Notes: generated by a model not told the origin, from the letters alone. DNA of 64,000 bases from Clostridia bacterium (GCA_017531385.1 JAFXLD010000103.1:49843-113842), one strand, 5' to 3'. Shown: positions 43,047 to 52,969, numbered from the stretch's first letter. A program made the numbers and translations.

Positions 43047-43070
43047 TATAATCTGAAAGGAAAAATCCTT

Positions 43071-43352
43071 ATGAAAGACAGCGTAAAACAGGAAAATGCA
43101 AAAATGCTTTATAAGGCAATTCTGACTCTTCAGAATGAAGAAGAATGTGCAGGTTTTTTTAAAGACCTTTGCACAGATACAGAACTTTTCTCGATGGCAC
43201 AGCGTTTTATGGTTGCAAAGATGGTTGCTTCCGGCAAAAAGTATGATGAAATCGAAGAAGCAACAGGTGCTTCTCCTGCAACAATAAGCCGTGTCAAGAG
43301 ATATATGGAAAACTACAAGCAGTACGATATTTTTACAAGGCTGGGCGAATAA
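43071..43352 (+). CDS. yerC: YerC/YecD-family TrpR-like regulator
   Basis: 93-residue DNA-binding protein of the TrpR/YerC-YecD group. It is all-helical with a helix-turn-helix: GKKYDEIEEATGASPATISRV carries the recognition helix (about 59-79), and FFKDLCTDTELFSMAQRF is the conserved dimerisation segment. No effector is implied by sequence. It ends overlapping the next start by 1 base (ATGA/TAATG), so it is translated with the methyltransferase. Confidence 0.9.
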   Translation: MKDSVKQENAKMLYKAILTLQNEEECAGFFKDLCTDTELFSMAQRFMVAKMVASGKKYDEIEEATGASPATISRVKRYMENYKQYDIFTRLGE

Positions 43353-44080
43353 TGAGCTATTCATCGTTGGCAGAAGTTTATGATAAGCTGACAGAAAATG
43401 TTGAATATGAAAAAAGGGCTGAGTATATCCATTCACTGCTCCTGAAAAACGGTGCAGAGAGGGGAGTGCTCCTTGACCTTGCATGCGGTACGGGTACACT
43501 TTCACTTGAACTTTCAAAATTCGGCTATGATATGATTCTTTGTGATTTGTCTGCCGAAATGCTCTCATTTGCCAGAGAAAGACTGCCCGAGGCACTCATT
43601 CTCTGTCAGAGCATGACCGAGCTTGATCTGTACGGAACAATCAATCACGCCGTGTGCTCACTTGACAGTATAAATCATCTGCTGAAACCCTGCGATGTGA
43701 AAGCGGCATTTTCATCCGTTTCACTTTTTATGGAAAAAGGCGGAGTGTTTGTTTTTGATGTCAATACTCCTTACAAGCACGAAAAAGTGCTCGGCAACAA
43801 TTCGTTTGTTTCCGAAAAGGACAATATTTTCTGTGTATGGCAGAATTCTTATAAGAAAAAGAGTAAAACGGTTGATATAAATATTGATATTTTTATTGAA
43901 GAAGAAAATAAATACGAAAGACTGCGTGAAAGCTTCTCAGAAAGAGCATACTCAATTGATGATATAAAAAAATGGCTCGGTGAAACAGGTTTTGAAGTCA
44001 CCGGAGTATATGATGATTTGACAGAAAATGAGCCGACAGAAACAAGTGAAAGAGTATATTTCACGGCAGTAAAAAGATAA
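43352..44080 (+). CDS. Class I SAM-dependent methyltransferase
   Basis: 242 aa. SAM-binding motif I is LLDLACGTGTLSLEL (about 38-52) and motif II CDLSAEML; the opening YSSLAEVYDKLTENVEYEKRAEYI is common to small-molecule methyltransferases near clp/hsl genes in Clostridia. No catalytic signature shows the substrate. The start overlaps the yerC stop, and the hslO start follows 12 bases later. Confidence 0.88.
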   Translation: MSYSSLAEVYDKLTENVEYEKRAEYIHSLLLKNGAERGVLLDLACGTGTLSLELSKFGYDMILCDLSAEMLSFARERLPEALILCQSMTELDLYGTINHAVCSLDSINHLLKPCDVKAAFSSVSLFMEKGGVFVFDVNTPYKHEKVLGNNSFVSEKDNIFCVWQNSYKKKSKTVDINIDIFIEEENKYERLRESFSERAYSIDDIKKWLGETGFEVTGVYDDLTENEPTETSERVYFTAVKR

Positions 44081-44092
44081 CGAGGTAAGAAA

Positions 44093-44977
44093 ATGGGTAA
44101 TCTTGTAAGATGTATTTCAGAAGACGGTACATTGCTGATTATGGCATGTGACACAACAGATATTGTAAGAGATGCTTATGAAATACACGGAACATCAAAG
44201 GTCTGTACGGCAGCTCTGGGCAGACTTCTCACGGCAGGCGCCATGATGGGCAGTATGCTCAAGGGCAAAAACGATACATTGACACTTAAAATAAACGGCG
44301 GAGGCCCTGCAGGCTCAGTCCTTACCGTTGCTGACAGCTCATGCCATGTCAAAGGTTATGTTGTTGACGGCAATGTGGAGCTTCCACTTAATAATAAAGG
44401 CAAACTTGATGTGGGCGGTGCAGTCGGCAAAAACGGTTTTGTCACCGTTATTAAAGACTTAGGTCTCAAAGAGCCTTTTGTAGGTCAGGTGCCGATAGTT
44501 TCGGGTGAAATTGCAGAGGATATAACTGCTTATTTTGCTGCAAGTGAACAGACACCGTCAGTATGCGGTCTGGGTGTTCTTGTGGCTCAAGACGGAACAG
44601 TCCTCACAGCAGGCGGTTTCCTCATTCAGCTTCTTCCCACTGCTGATGACAGCATAATTGACCTTGTTGAAAAGGATATTCAGGGTATAGATTCTGTCAC
44701 AAAAATGCTCACGGACGGTCTCACACCCACAGAGATATGCAAAAAAGTCCTTCCGTCATTTGAAATTCAGGAGCTTGATGTGATGCATCCCGAATATAAA
44801 TGTGACTGCTCAGTTGCAAGAGTGCAGACAGCACTCATTTCAGCAGGCAGGGAAGAGCTTCTCGACATGGCAAATGACCCCGTAACGGAAGTAAAATGTC
44901 AGTTCTGTAATAAGGCTTACAGATTTACGGGTAAAGATATACTCAAATTATTGGAAGATTCACAGGGAGAAAATTAA
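44093..44977 (+). CDS. hslO: Redox-regulated chaperone Hsp33
   Basis: Cytosolic holdase activated by oxidation, 294 aa. The N-terminal fold has the GGGPAGSVLTVAD segment. The C-terminal switch has four zinc cysteines in the usual spacing: CDC (about 239-241) and CQFC (about 272-275). In reducing conditions they hold zinc; on oxidative stress they form disulfides. Shares one base with the clpE-like start (TAATG). Confidence 0.95.
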   Translation: MGNLVRCISEDGTLLIMACDTTDIVRDAYEIHGTSKVCTAALGRLLTAGAMMGSMLKGKNDTLTLKINGGGPAGSVLTVADSSCHVKGYVVDGNVELPLNNKGKLDVGGAVGKNGFVTVIKDLGLKEPFVGQVPIVSGEIAEDITAYFAASEQTPSVCGLGVLVAQDGTVLTAGGFLIQLLPTADDSIIDLVEKDIQGIDSVTKMLTDGLTPTEICKKVLPSFEIQELDVMHPEYKCDCSVARVQTALISAGREELLDMANDPVTEVKCQFCNKAYRFTGKDILKLLEDSQGEN

Positions 44978-47310
44978 TGAACAGTAATATGTTATGCTCA
45001 AAATGCGGCAAAAGACCCGCAGTTGTGTTCATTTCAAAAATTCAGGGAGATGACTCAACTCAGGAAGGTCTTTGTCTTAAATGTGCAATGGATATGAATA
45101 TAGGGCCAATAAAGCAGTTTATGGAGAAAATGGGAATTACCGAAGAAGAAGTTGAGGCAGTCAGCGAACAGCTCGGCGACGCTATGGATGCAATGGGCGA
45201 TACTGAAGGCTTTGAATTCGGCGGTGCAGGAACATTTCCCTTTATGCAGGGACTTATGAACGGCATGAGCGGTATGCCTATGGCTAATAAAGAAGAAAAT
45301 GCTGTTTCACCCAAAGAAAATGAAGCAGGTAAGGATCCTCAGAAGAAAAAGAGATTCGGCAAGGACAAGAAACAGCCTAACAATGAAAAACAGAGAAAAT
45401 TCCTTGGACTCTACTGTACCGACCTTACCCAAAAGGCTCGTGACGGCAAGATTGACTCTATCATCGGCAGAGACGATGAAATTTACAGAGTAACACAGAT
45501 TCTCTGCAGAAGAACAAAGAACAACCCCTGTCTTATCGGTGAGCCCGGTGTAGGTAAAACAGCCATAGCAGAGGGACTTGCTCTCAAAATTGCGGCAGGT
45601 GCAGTTCCTGCAAAACTTCAGAACAAGGAACTTCACCTTCTTGACCTTACAGCTCTCGTTGCAGGTACTCAGTTCAGAGGTCAGTTTGAAAGCCGTATAA
45701 AGGGTCTTGTTGACGAAGTCAAGGCAGAGGGAAACATCATTCTTTTCATTGATGAAGTTCATAATCTTGTCGGTACAGGCGATGCAGAAGGCTCAATGAA
45801 TGCGGCAAACATCCTGAAACCTGCTCTTTCACGTGGTGAAATTCAGGTCATCGGTGCAACAACATTCACAGAATACAGAAAATATATCGAAAAAGATTCA
45901 GCTCTTGAAAGACGTTTTCAGCCCGTAAAGGTTGAAGAACCGTCAATCGACGATGCTTACAAAATGCTTCAGGGCATCAAGGGTTATTATGAATTGTATC
46001 ACAGAGTAAGAATTTCAGACAGACTTCTTTATCTTGCAGTCACACTTTCCGAAAGATACATCAATGACAGATTCCTTCCCGATAAAGCTATTGACCTTCT
46101 TGATGAGGCCTGTACCTGTGCAAATCTTCGCAACAAGGCAATCAGCGACTGCGAAATTGCAGAAAACAAGCTCAAAGAACTCAAAGCTCAGGAAGAAGCA
46201 GAAATGCAGACAGAAGACGGCGCAGAGCCTGATTATGAGGCACTTGCACAGATTCGTTCAGAGATGATGAATCTTGAAAATGAGCTTCCTGCACTCCGTG
46301 AAAAGGCTGCAGAAAATGATGTTACGGAAGACGATATTGCAAGAGTCATCAACCTCTGGACAGGCATCCCCGTGAGAAAAATCATAGATTCAGACCTCGA
46401 CAAACTTGCCGATATGGAAGCACATCTAAAAGCAAGAGTTATCGGTCAGGACGAAGCCGTTGAAGCAGTTTCAGCCGCAATCAGAAGAAACAAAATCCAG
46501 ATAAATCCTCAGAAACGCCCCGCATCATTTATCTTTGTCGGTCCTACCGGTGTTGGTAAAACAGAGCTTGTAAAACAGCTTGCAAACGAGCTTTTTGACA
46601 CTCCCGAAACTCTTATAAGACTTGATATGTCCGAGTTTATGGAGAAACACTCCGTTTCAAGAATCATCGGTTCACCTCCGGGATATGTGGGCTATGATGA
46701 AGCAGGTCAGCTTACCGAAAAGGTCAGAAGAAAGCCTTATTCTGTTATTCTTTTTGATGAAATCGAAAAGGCTCATCCCGATGTAATGAATATTCTTCTT
46801 CAGATTCTTGACGAGGGTAAAACAAGTGATGCTCAGGGCAGAACTGTTGACTTCTCCAATACGGTTATTATAATGACTTCAAATGCAGGCAGTCAGAACC
46901 GTGAAAGTGCAATGGGCTTCGGTAAGAATGAGAACGATGTTTCAAAAGACAAGGCAATGAAGGGACTCAAAGAGTTCTTAAGACCCGAATTTATCGGCAG
47001 AGTTGACGAAGTTATCGTGTTCAATAAGCTTGATGCTGATGCTTATACAAAAATCGCTTCACTTCTTATATCAGATCTTGTTCCAGGTCTTCGTGATAAG
47101 GGCATAACTCTTGAAATCGCAGAAAATGTGCCCGCTGTAATTGCAGAAATGGCTGTCGGCGGTGAAAGAGGTGCAAGAGATATCCGTATCGCAATCAGAA
47201 AAAATATTGAAGATGCGATTGCAAACATCATCATCGAAAACAGAAACATGAGCATTGATAAAATCAATGTTACAGCCGAAGACGGCAAGGTTTTCTGTAC
47301 AAAAGCATAA
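44977..47310 (+). CDS. ClpE-like AAA+ unfoldase
   Basis: 777-residue double-AAA+ Clp ATPase. It begins with a zinc finger (C7, C10, C33, C36; CSKC and CLKC), as in ClpE, instead of the Clp N-domain of ClpC, followed by a Gly/Met-rich linker. Walker A1 is GEPGVGKTA (about 188), Walker B1 ILFIDEVH; Walker A2 is GPTGVGKTE (about 521), Walker B2 ILFDEIEKAH. The MGF tripeptide (AMGFGKNEN) after the second Walker B region fits a ClpP-binding loop. It probably feeds substrates to ClpP; no clpP, ctsR or mcsB is nearby. Translated with Hsp33, forming a proteostasis pair. Confidence 0.88.
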   Translation: MNSNMLCSKCGKRPAVVFISKIQGDDSTQEGLCLKCAMDMNIGPIKQFMEKMGITEEEVEAVSEQLGDAMDAMGDTEGFEFGGAGTFPFMQGLMNGMSGMPMANKEENAVSPKENEAGKDPQKKKRFGKDKKQPNNEKQRKFLGLYCTDLTQKARDGKIDSIIGRDDEIYRVTQILCRRTKNNPCLIGEPGVGKTAIAEGLALKIAAGAVPAKLQNKELHLLDLTALVAGTQFRGQFESRIKGLVDEVKAEGNIILFIDEVHNLVGTGDAEGSMNAANILKPALSRGEIQVIGATTFTEYRKYIEKDSALERRFQPVKVEEPSIDDAYKMLQGIKGYYELYHRVRISDRLLYLAVTLSERYINDRFLPDKAIDLLDEACTCANLRNKAISDCEIAENKLKELKAQEEAEMQTEDGAEPDYEALAQIRSEMMNLENELPALREKAAENDVTEDDIARVINLWTGIPVRKIIDSDLDKLADMEAHLKARVIGQDEAVEAVSAAIRRNKIQINPQKRPASFIFVGPTGVGKTELVKQLANELFDTPETLIRLDMSEFMEKHSVSRIIGSPPGYVGYDEAGQLTEKVRRKPYSVILFDEIEKAHPDVMNILLQILDEGKTSDAQGRTVDFSNTVIIMTSNAGSQNRESAMGFGKNENDVSKDKAMKGLKEFLRPEFIGRVDEVIVFNKLDADAYTKIASLLISDLVPGLRDKGITLEIAENVPAVIAEMAVGGERGARDIRIAIRKNIEDAIANIIIENRNMSIDKINVTAEDGKVFCTKA

Positions 47311-47316
47311 ATTCAT

Positions 47317-47344
47317 GCAGACATCTTCGGGTGTCTGCTTTTTT
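47317..47344 (+). terminator. Rho-independent terminator
   Basis: Stem GCAGACA/TGTCTGC (8-base loop) followed by six T. Ends the thyX-clpE run. Confidence 0.9.
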
Positions 47345-47359
47345 GTATCAACAGTTGTC

Positions 47360-47388
47360 TTGACACTTGAATAAAATTAGTGTAAAAT
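47360..47388 (+). promoter_or_regulatory. Promoter of glpK
   Basis: Consensus TTGACA, 17-base spacer, TAAAAT, 33 bases before the start. Confidence 0.8.
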
Positions 47389-47421
47389 ATATAAAGAAAA
47401 CTATCTGAGGAGTGAATTTTT

Positions 47422-48939
47422 ATGAATTCCGATAAAAAATACATTCTTTCTCTTGACCAGGGTACAACCAGTTCAAGAGCGATTCTTTTTGATAAAAACG
47501 GTCAGATAAAATCCAAGGCACAGTTTGAGTTTACTCAGATTTATCCCAAAGCAGGATGGGTTGAGCATGATCCTATGGAAATTCTGCGTACAGAATACAG
47601 AGCTATTGCAGATGCTCTTATCGAGGGTGGTGTTGAGGCAAAAGAAATTGCCGCAATCGGTATCACAAATCAGCGTGAAACCACTGTTCTGTGGGATAAA
47701 ACAACAGGAGAGCCCGTTTACAATGCTGTTGTCTGGCAGTGCCGAAGAACAGCAGATATGGCAAAACGTATCAATGAAGACGATGAATTACGCGAATATA
47801 TAAAAGAGCACACAGGTCTTGTTGTTGATGCTTATTTCTCTGCAACAAAAATAAAGTGGATTCTTGAAAACTGCGAAAATGCAAGAAAAGTTGCTTCAAA
47901 AGGCAATCTTCTTTTTGGTACAATTGAAACATGGCTTATCTGGAAACTCACAGGCGGTAAAGTTCATGTAACGGACTATTCTAACGCATGGAGAACTATG
48001 CTTTTTGATGTTGATAAGCTTTGCTGGGATGAATTTCTTTGTGAAAGCCTCGGTATTCCTGTTGAAATTCTGCCTGAGGTTGTTCCCTCAAGTCAGGTTT
48101 ACGGCGAAGTTGCCGCAGGTATTCCCGGTCTTGAATCACTTGCAGGTATTCCCATTGCAGGTGCAATAGGTGACCAGCAGGCAGCACTTTTCGGTCAGGC
48201 TTGTTTCCGTCCGGGACAGGCAAAGAATACATACGGCACGGGTTGTTTCCTGCTTATGAATACAGGCGGAAAACGCGTTAAGTCAGAGAATAATCTTCTA
48301 ACGGGCATCGCATGGGGAATTGACGGCAGAGTAGAGTATTGTATTGAAGGTTCTGCTTTTAATGCAGGTTCTGTTATTCAGTGGCTCAGAGATGAAATAA
48401 AGATGATAAAGTCTGCTCCCGAATGTGACAGACTTGCAGAATCTGTGCCTGATGCAAACGGAATATATTTTGTTCCTGCATTCACCGGACTCGGCGCACC
48501 CTATTGGGATGCGTATGCAAGAGGAACTATTGTCGGCATTACAAGAGGTGTCAATCAACAGCATTTTGCAAGAGCTGTTCTCGAAAGTATTGCATTCCAG
48601 ATGACAGATCTTCTTGAAGCGATGAAAGCTGATTCTGATATTGAGCTTGCCGAGCTTCGTGTTGACGGCGGTGCAAGTGTAAGTAATATAATGATGCAGA
48701 TTCAGGCTAACATGATTGAAACAACGGTTAATCGTCCAAAGGTTGTTGAAACTACAGCGCTCGGTGCAGCATACTGTGCAGGTCTTGCTGTGAGATTCTG
48801 GTCAAGCAGAGCAGAAATTGAAAAAATCAGGGAAGTTTCCCGTGAATTTGTTCCTCAGCTCCGTAAGGAAGAGAGAGATGCAATCTATGCAGGCTGGAAA
48901 AAAGCTGTCAAGCGTTCTATGGCATGGGCAGAAGACTGA
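47422..48939 (+). CDS. glpK: Glycerol kinase
   Basis: Phosphorylates glycerol to sn-glycerol 3-phosphate with ATP. The 505 residues match the family closely: [12 protein letters not shown] (phosphate 1), [61 protein letters not shown] and [16 protein letters not shown]. It has its own promoter and terminator and no glpF or glpD next to it. The glycerophosphodiesterase at 50434 would produce glycerol 3-phosphate, the same product. Confidence 0.96.
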   Translation: MNSDKKYILSLDQGTTSSRAILFDKNGQIKSKAQFEFTQIYPKAGWVEHDPMEILRTEYRAIADALIEGGVEAKEIAAIGITNQRETTVLWDKTTGEPVYNAVVWQCRRTADMAKRINEDDELREYIKEHTGLVVDAYFSATKIKWILENCENARKVASKGNLLFGTIETWLIWKLTGGKVHVTDYSNAWRTMLFDVDKLCWDEFLCESLGIPVEILPEVVPSSQVYGEVAAGIPGLESLAGIPIAGAIGDQQAALFGQACFRPGQAKNTYGTGCFLLMNTGGKRVKSENNLLTGIAWGIDGRVEYCIEGSAFNAGSVIQWLRDEIKMIKSAPECDRLAESVPDANGIYFVPAFTGLGAPYWDAYARGTIVGITRGVNQQHFARAVLESIAFQMTDLLEAMKADSDIELAELRVDGGASVSNIMMQIQANMIETTVNRPKVVETTALGAAYCAGLAVRFWSSRAEIEKIREVSREFVPQLRKEERDAIYAGWKKAVKRSMAWAED

Positions 48940-48948
48940 TAATAAAGT

Positions 48949-48986
48949 GACCACTGTATTCAATATACAGTGGTCGTTATTTTTTA
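48949..48986. terminator. Bidirectional terminator
   Basis: 11-bp stem GACCACTGTAT/ATACAGTGGTC with T-rich tracts on both sides, between convergent glpK and the DUF1275 gene. Confidence 0.85.
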
Positions 48987-49718
48987 ATGTCCGTCAGGAA
49001 CTCTGTCGAGCATTCCTTTTTCTTTTGTAAGGTCTGCATGGAGCAGATCAATAAATGTTATTGCGAGTAATATTTCAGAAAACCAGATGGCTCTTGTGCC
49101 GAAATATTTACAAAGAAATGCAGAAAATAATGCACCGAGGATGAATGCAGTTATCATTCCTGCATGAAATGCACTTCTTTTTGCATAGTTTATTTCTTTT
49201 TTGTGTCTGAACCATTTTACAAGATAAACACCGAGAGATCTTGTGTGTGCTGAACAGAAAGTTGTTGATGCGGGTATGTTTTCGGCATTTCTGAATGTGT
49301 TGTACTGCATGGCGCAGATGAAATTTATCATTATCTGACAGATCTGAACAGGTGCAGATTCGGGGATAAAACCGATTATCAGAATCATAAGCATTTCAAA
49401 TGCTACAAAGAATGTATCCCAGCGGATATGGCTGATTTTTTTTACAGACTTCGGCAAAAATTCGGAAATAATTGTTCCGCCAAGGTAGGATGCCATCGGA
49501 ATAAGGTAATAAATTGCTTTGCCCCAGTCTGCAGTGCCTACAGCCATACCGAAAAGCACAAAGTTCGCAGTCTGAGCGTTGCAGAAAATCCCTCCGCGAC
49601 AGGAGTATGTATATCCGCCATAAAAGCCTGCAGCACATATCATTAATGCAAATATCCACCAGCGTTCACATTCCAGCAGAAATTTATCGTTTTCTTTTTT
49701 TATTTCAAGTTCTTCCAT
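48984..49718 (-). CDS. DUF1275 (YoaK-type) membrane protein
   Basis: 244 aa, about six transmembrane segments. FYGGYTYSCRGGIFCNAQTANFVLFG matches the DUF1275 opening (GxxTYxxxGxxF.xxxTGN pattern), with NIPASTTFCSAHTRSLG as the second conserved block. Homologues are predicted transporters or channels with no confirmed substrate. Seven bases after a phosphoribosyltransferase gene, so probably co-transcribed; a purine or nucleobase link is possible but not shown. Confidence 0.85.
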   Translation of the reverse strand: MEELEIKKENDKFLLECERWWIFALMICAAGFYGGYTYSCRGGIFCNAQTANFVLFGMAVGTADWGKAIYYLIPMASYLGGTIISEFLPKSVKKISHIRWDTFFVAFEMLMILIIGFIPESAPVQICQIMINFICAMQYNTFRNAENIPASTTFCSAHTRSLGVYLVKWFRHKKEINYAKRSAFHAGMITAFILGALFSAFLCKYFGTRAIWFSEILLAITFIDLLHADLTKEKGMLDRVPDGH

Positions 49719-49725
49719 AATTTGA

Positions 49726-50277
49726 TTATTTTATCGAACCGTCAGGATTAAAGAGAGGAAGCTTTTCAAGATATATAATATCATCTCTGTCCTGAGCTTC
49801 GCCTTCTGCAAGAATTGTCATTTTTCCGCAGATCTCACCGCCTGTTTGCATTACAAGTTCTTCAACTGCAGAAAGTGATTCACCTGTTGAGATAACATCG
49901 TCAACTATAAGAATTTTTTTACCTTTCATCATTTCAGCATCTGCAGTGTCAAGATAAAGCTTCTGCTCTCCTGCAGTTGTGATTGAATTAACCGTAACCT
50001 CAAGCACACCTGTCATGTATAACTTTGGCTTTTTTCTTGCAAGGAAGTATTTCTTGTCACCGTGCTGTCTTGCCATTTCGTGAATAAGGGGAATACCTTT
50101 TGCTTCGGCTGTAATAAGATAGTCATATTCGGGTGCTTTTTTCAGCAGCTCTCTTGCGCAGGCAACGGTCAGCTCAGCATCTCCGAAAATAACAAAAGCT
50201 CCTATGTAAAGGTCATCTGTGACTTTGCAAAGCGGTAAAGCTCTGTCAAGTCCTGCAATATTCATTTTGTATTCCAT
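49726..50277 (-). CDS. Type I purine-like phosphoribosyltransferase
   Basis: 183 aa. The PRPP-binding motif is ILIVDDVISTGESL (about 117-130), and the region YDYLITAEAKGIPLIHEMA and ARKKPKLYM resembles adenine or xanthine phosphoribosyltransferases rather than HGPRT. It joins a free nucleobase to PRPP. The start is preceded by GGAGAG. First gene of a two-gene minus operon. Confidence 0.85.
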   Translation of the reverse strand: MEYKMNIAGLDRALPLCKVTDDLYIGAFVIFGDAELTVACARELLKKAPEYDYLITAEAKGIPLIHEMARQHGDKKYFLARKKPKLYMTGVLEVTVNSITTAGEQKLYLDTADAEMMKGKKILIVDDVISTGESLSAVEELVMQTGGEICGKMTILAEGEAQDRDDIIYLEKLPLFNPDGSIK

Positions 50278-50309
50278 AAATTCATCTCTCCTTGATAATT
50301 TACAGTTAT

Positions 50310-50337
50310 ATTATAATACGGGGTATAAAAAAGTCAA
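50310..50337 (-). promoter_or_regulatory. Promoter of the phosphoribosyltransferase operon
   Basis: TTGACT, 16-base spacer, TATAAT on the minus strand, 33 bases before the start at 50277. Confidence 0.7.
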
Positions 50338-50367
50338 TCCAAATGAAAATTTTTTTGAAAAAAACTA

Positions 50368-50395
50368 TTCACAATATAAATAAATATGTTATAAT
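50368..50395 (+). promoter_or_regulatory. Possible promoter of the glycerophosphodiesterase gene
   Basis: TTCACA, 16-base spacer, TATAAT, 39 bases before the start at 50434. The -35 box is weak. Confidence 0.5.
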
Positions 50396-50433
50396 GAAAT
50401 GAAATATTTATTGTTGTGAAAGGGAGAGAAAAT

Positions 50434-51198
50434 ATGAGTTATGTGAACATAATTGCACACAGAGGTGCTAACAGATATGCACCGCAGAATACACTTCCTG
50501 CATTTGAAAGAGCTATACAACTTGGTGTTGACGGTTTTGAAACTGATGTACACCTTACAAAGGACGGTGTGCCTGTAATCTGCCACAACTATACCATAAA
50601 TGAAACAAGTAACGGTATCGGAAGTATCGCTTCGTATAATTATGAAGATCTGAGAAAACTTGATTTCGGCAGTTATTATGCACCTCAGTTCAAAGGTACA
50701 AAAATCCCTTCTCTTGATGAATTTCTTGAGATTGTTGCACAGTCTGATATAAGTGTTATGAATATTGAACTCAAAGGTCCGAAAGATAAAAAGACAGATA
50801 TAGTTCCCGAAATTATAGCTGCAGTAAAATCACACAATCTTACAGACAGATTACTTATCTCCGGATTTGACACATATCTTCTTAAAGCTGTGAAAGATGT
50901 TGATAAAAAAATAAGAACAGCATATCTTTACGGTATGCCGCATTGCGATAACTATGCAAATATGTTGTTCCCGATTGCTCATGCAAAGAAAATCGGTGCT
51001 TATGCATTGCATCCGATGAGTTGTTTTGTAAATAAATCATATGTCAAAGCTGCACACAGAGAGGGACTTAAAGTGAACGTCTGGACGGTTAATGCAGAAG
51101 ACAGAATCAGATTCATGATCAACTGCGGAGTTGACGGAATTATCACCGATTGTCCCGACAGAGCAATGAATATTATGAGATCAATGGGAGTTAAATGA
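50434..51198 (+). CDS. Glycerophosphodiester phosphodiesterase
   Basis: Hydrolyses glycerophosphodiesters to glycerol 3-phosphate and an alcohol. 254 aa, TIM barrel, no signal peptide, so cytosolic. IIAHRGANRYAPQNTLPAF (HRGxxxxAPENT) and FETDVHLTKDGVPVICHN (ExDV.LTkDG..V..HD, with N for D at the last position) are the two metal and catalytic motifs. VWTVNAEDRIRFMINCGVDGIITD is the conserved end. The ATG at 50434 follows GGGAGAG. Overlaps the next gene by 4 bases. Confidence 0.93.
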   Translation: MSYVNIIAHRGANRYAPQNTLPAFERAIQLGVDGFETDVHLTKDGVPVICHNYTINETSNGIGSIASYNYEDLRKLDFGSYYAPQFKGTKIPSLDEFLEIVAQSDISVMNIELKGPKDKKTDIVPEIIAAVKSHNLTDRLLISGFDTYLLKAVKDVDKKIRTAYLYGMPHCDNYANMLFPIAHAKKIGAYALHPMSCFVNKSYVKAAHREGLKVNVWTVNAEDRIRFMINCGVDGIITDCPDRAMNIMRSMGVK

Positions 51199-52313
51199 TG
51201 AATATTAATTTTGTTGTGCCGTGTCTTTTAGGACTTGAGGCACCGATTGCGGAAGAGCTCAGAGAAATGGGGGCTTCTGACGTAAGAGCTGAAAACGGCA
51301 GAGTGCTTTTTTCGGGTGATGAACATATTTTAGCCAGAGCAAACATCTGCTCACGCTTTTCGGAAAGAATACAGGTGCTTGTTGGCACCTTTGAGGCTCA
51401 CACATTTGAACAGCTTTTTCAGGGCACGAAAAAACTTCCTTGGGAAGAATGGATCGGCAAAGAGGATCAGTTTCCCGTAAAAGGCTATTCGCTCAATTCT
51501 GATTTGTTCAGCGTAAGTGATTGTCAGTCAATCATAAAAAAAGCTGTTGTTGAAAGACTTAAAACAAAATATAAAGTGGAGTGGTTCAAAGAAACGGGTG
51601 CTTTGTATCAGATTCAGTTTTCGATTATGAAAAATCAGGTGAGTCTGCTTATTGATACATCCGGTGCGGGACTTCATAAGAGAGGTTACAGACCTGCATC
51701 CAATGCAGCTCCCATTAAGGAAACTCTCGCAGCAGCTCTTTGCTATTTTGCAAGACTCCGTGATTTTCATACTCTTTATGATCCCATGTGCGGTTCTGGA
51801 ACGATCCTTACTGAAGGCGCAATGATGGTTAAGAATATTGCTCCGGGACTTAACAGGCACTTTACAGCTCAGACATGGAAACAGATTCCTCCCGAAGTGT
51901 GGAAAGAGGAAAAAGAAAGAGCGAAAAGTCTTGAAAAACCGGACATTCCGTTCAGAGCTTATGGATCCGATATTGATGAATACGCTTTGCGTATAGCTCT
52001 CGATAATGCAAAAAGAGCAGGTGTTGCAGATTATATCACTTTTACAAAAGGCGATGCCACATCATTTAAACCCGAAACTGAGCGTGGTACAGTAATTGTA
52101 AATCCACCCTACGGCGAAAGACTTATGGATGTGAAATCCGTTCAGCAGTTGTACGGAAATCTCGGCAAAGTTTTTGCACCGCAGAGAGGCTGGGCTTATT
52201 ATATAATCACAGCTGATGAGGATTTTGAAAAATCATTCGGCAGAAAAGCAGATAAACGCAGAAAACTGTATAACGGTATGATCAAGTGTCAGCTTTATAT
52301 GTATTATAAATAA
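51195..52313 (+). CDS. THUMP-domain RNA N2-guanine methyltransferase (RlmL/YpsC type)
   Basis: 372 aa. N-terminal ferredoxin-like and THUMP region (about 1-155, opening with FVVPCLLGLEAPIAEEL), then a SAM methyltransferase domain: IDTSGAGLHKRGYR, DPMCGSGTILTEGAMM, YGSDIDEYALR and NPPYGERL, the catalytic NPPY that marks base N-methylation. It matches the N-terminal half of E. coli RlmL (m2G2445 of 23S rRNA). Translation is coupled to the phosphodiesterase (ATGATG at its stop). Confidence 0.9.
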   Translation: MMNINFVVPCLLGLEAPIAEELREMGASDVRAENGRVLFSGDEHILARANICSRFSERIQVLVGTFEAHTFEQLFQGTKKLPWEEWIGKEDQFPVKGYSLNSDLFSVSDCQSIIKKAVVERLKTKYKVEWFKETGALYQIQFSIMKNQVSLLIDTSGAGLHKRGYRPASNAAPIKETLAAALCYFARLRDFHTLYDPMCGSGTILTEGAMMVKNIAPGLNRHFTAQTWKQIPPEVWKEEKERAKSLEKPDIPFRAYGSDIDEYALRIALDNAKRAGVADYITFTKGDATSFKPETERGTVIVNPPYGERLMDVKSVQQLYGNLGKVFAPQRGWAYYIITADEDFEKSFGRKADKRRKLYNGMIKCQLYMYYK

Positions 52314-52372
52314 ACAAAAATATTGTATGTCCCTCCGAACGCCCGCTATGCGTGCTCAGAGATGGACTAATC

Positions 52373-52405
52373 GAAAACGGTCACCGTATCGCGGCGACCG
52401 TTTTC
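52373..52405. terminator. Bidirectional terminator
   Basis: Perfect 10-bp stem GAAAACGGTC/GACCGTTTTC with a 13-base loop between convergent genes; TTTT on both sides is part of the stem. Nothing recognisable lies in the short stretch 52314-52372. Confidence 0.7.
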
Positions 52406-52969
52406 TTATGCTCTGATTTGAGAAATAAGTGATATCATTGCTTCTGTTGTAGCGGGTTCATTTCCGATGAGGGCTGCTGTGCCGTATGAAAGAACAGCAA
52501 CAATAACACCTGCAATCAGAACACCCAACGCAATGATGGGGATTGCTTTCTTGATATCAATGTCAAGAAGTGCTGCAAAAAGTGCACCTGTCCATGCACC
52601 TGTTCCCGGAAGTGGAATTGCAACGAAAAGAAGAAGTCCCCACTGCTTGTAGCGCATGATTTTATCTTTATTTTTCTCTGTCTTTGCTTCAAGTTTGTCA
52701 ACAAATTTTGCGAATAATTTAAATCTTCTGAGAAATTCAAAAACTTTCTTGATAAAAAGAATAATAAACGGAACTGGAAGCATATTTGCTATGTAGCAGA
52801 TGAGGAATGCTTTCCAGAGGGGGACACCCAACAGAACTGCAGCAATAAGACCGCCTCTGAGTTCAAGTACAGGTAAAAGCGAAATAATAAAAATTGTCAA
52901 TTCTCCGGGGATTTTATTACCGAATAAATCCACGAAAAAATTAGCTAACGTTTCAGCCAACAGATTCAA
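52406..52969 (-). CDS. Small multidrug-export-type membrane protein (COG2426)
   Basis: 187 aa, four to five transmembrane segments. ISLLPVLELRGGLIAA, PVPFIILFIKKVFEFLRR, and FVAIPLPGTGAWTGAL with PLPGTG are typical of the COG2426 'small multi-drug export' family, which is named by prediction; substrates are unproven. Nine bases after the Nudix gene in a two-gene operon. Confidence 0.85.
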   Translation of the reverse strand: MNLLAETLANFFVDLFGNKIPGELTIFIISLLPVLELRGGLIAAVLLGVPLWKAFLICYIANMLPVPFIILFIKKVFEFLRRFKLFAKFVDKLEAKTEKNKDKIMRYKQWGLLLFVAIPLPGTGAWTGALFAALLDIDIKKAIPIIALGVLIAGVIVAVLSYGTAALIGNEPATTEAMISLISQIRA

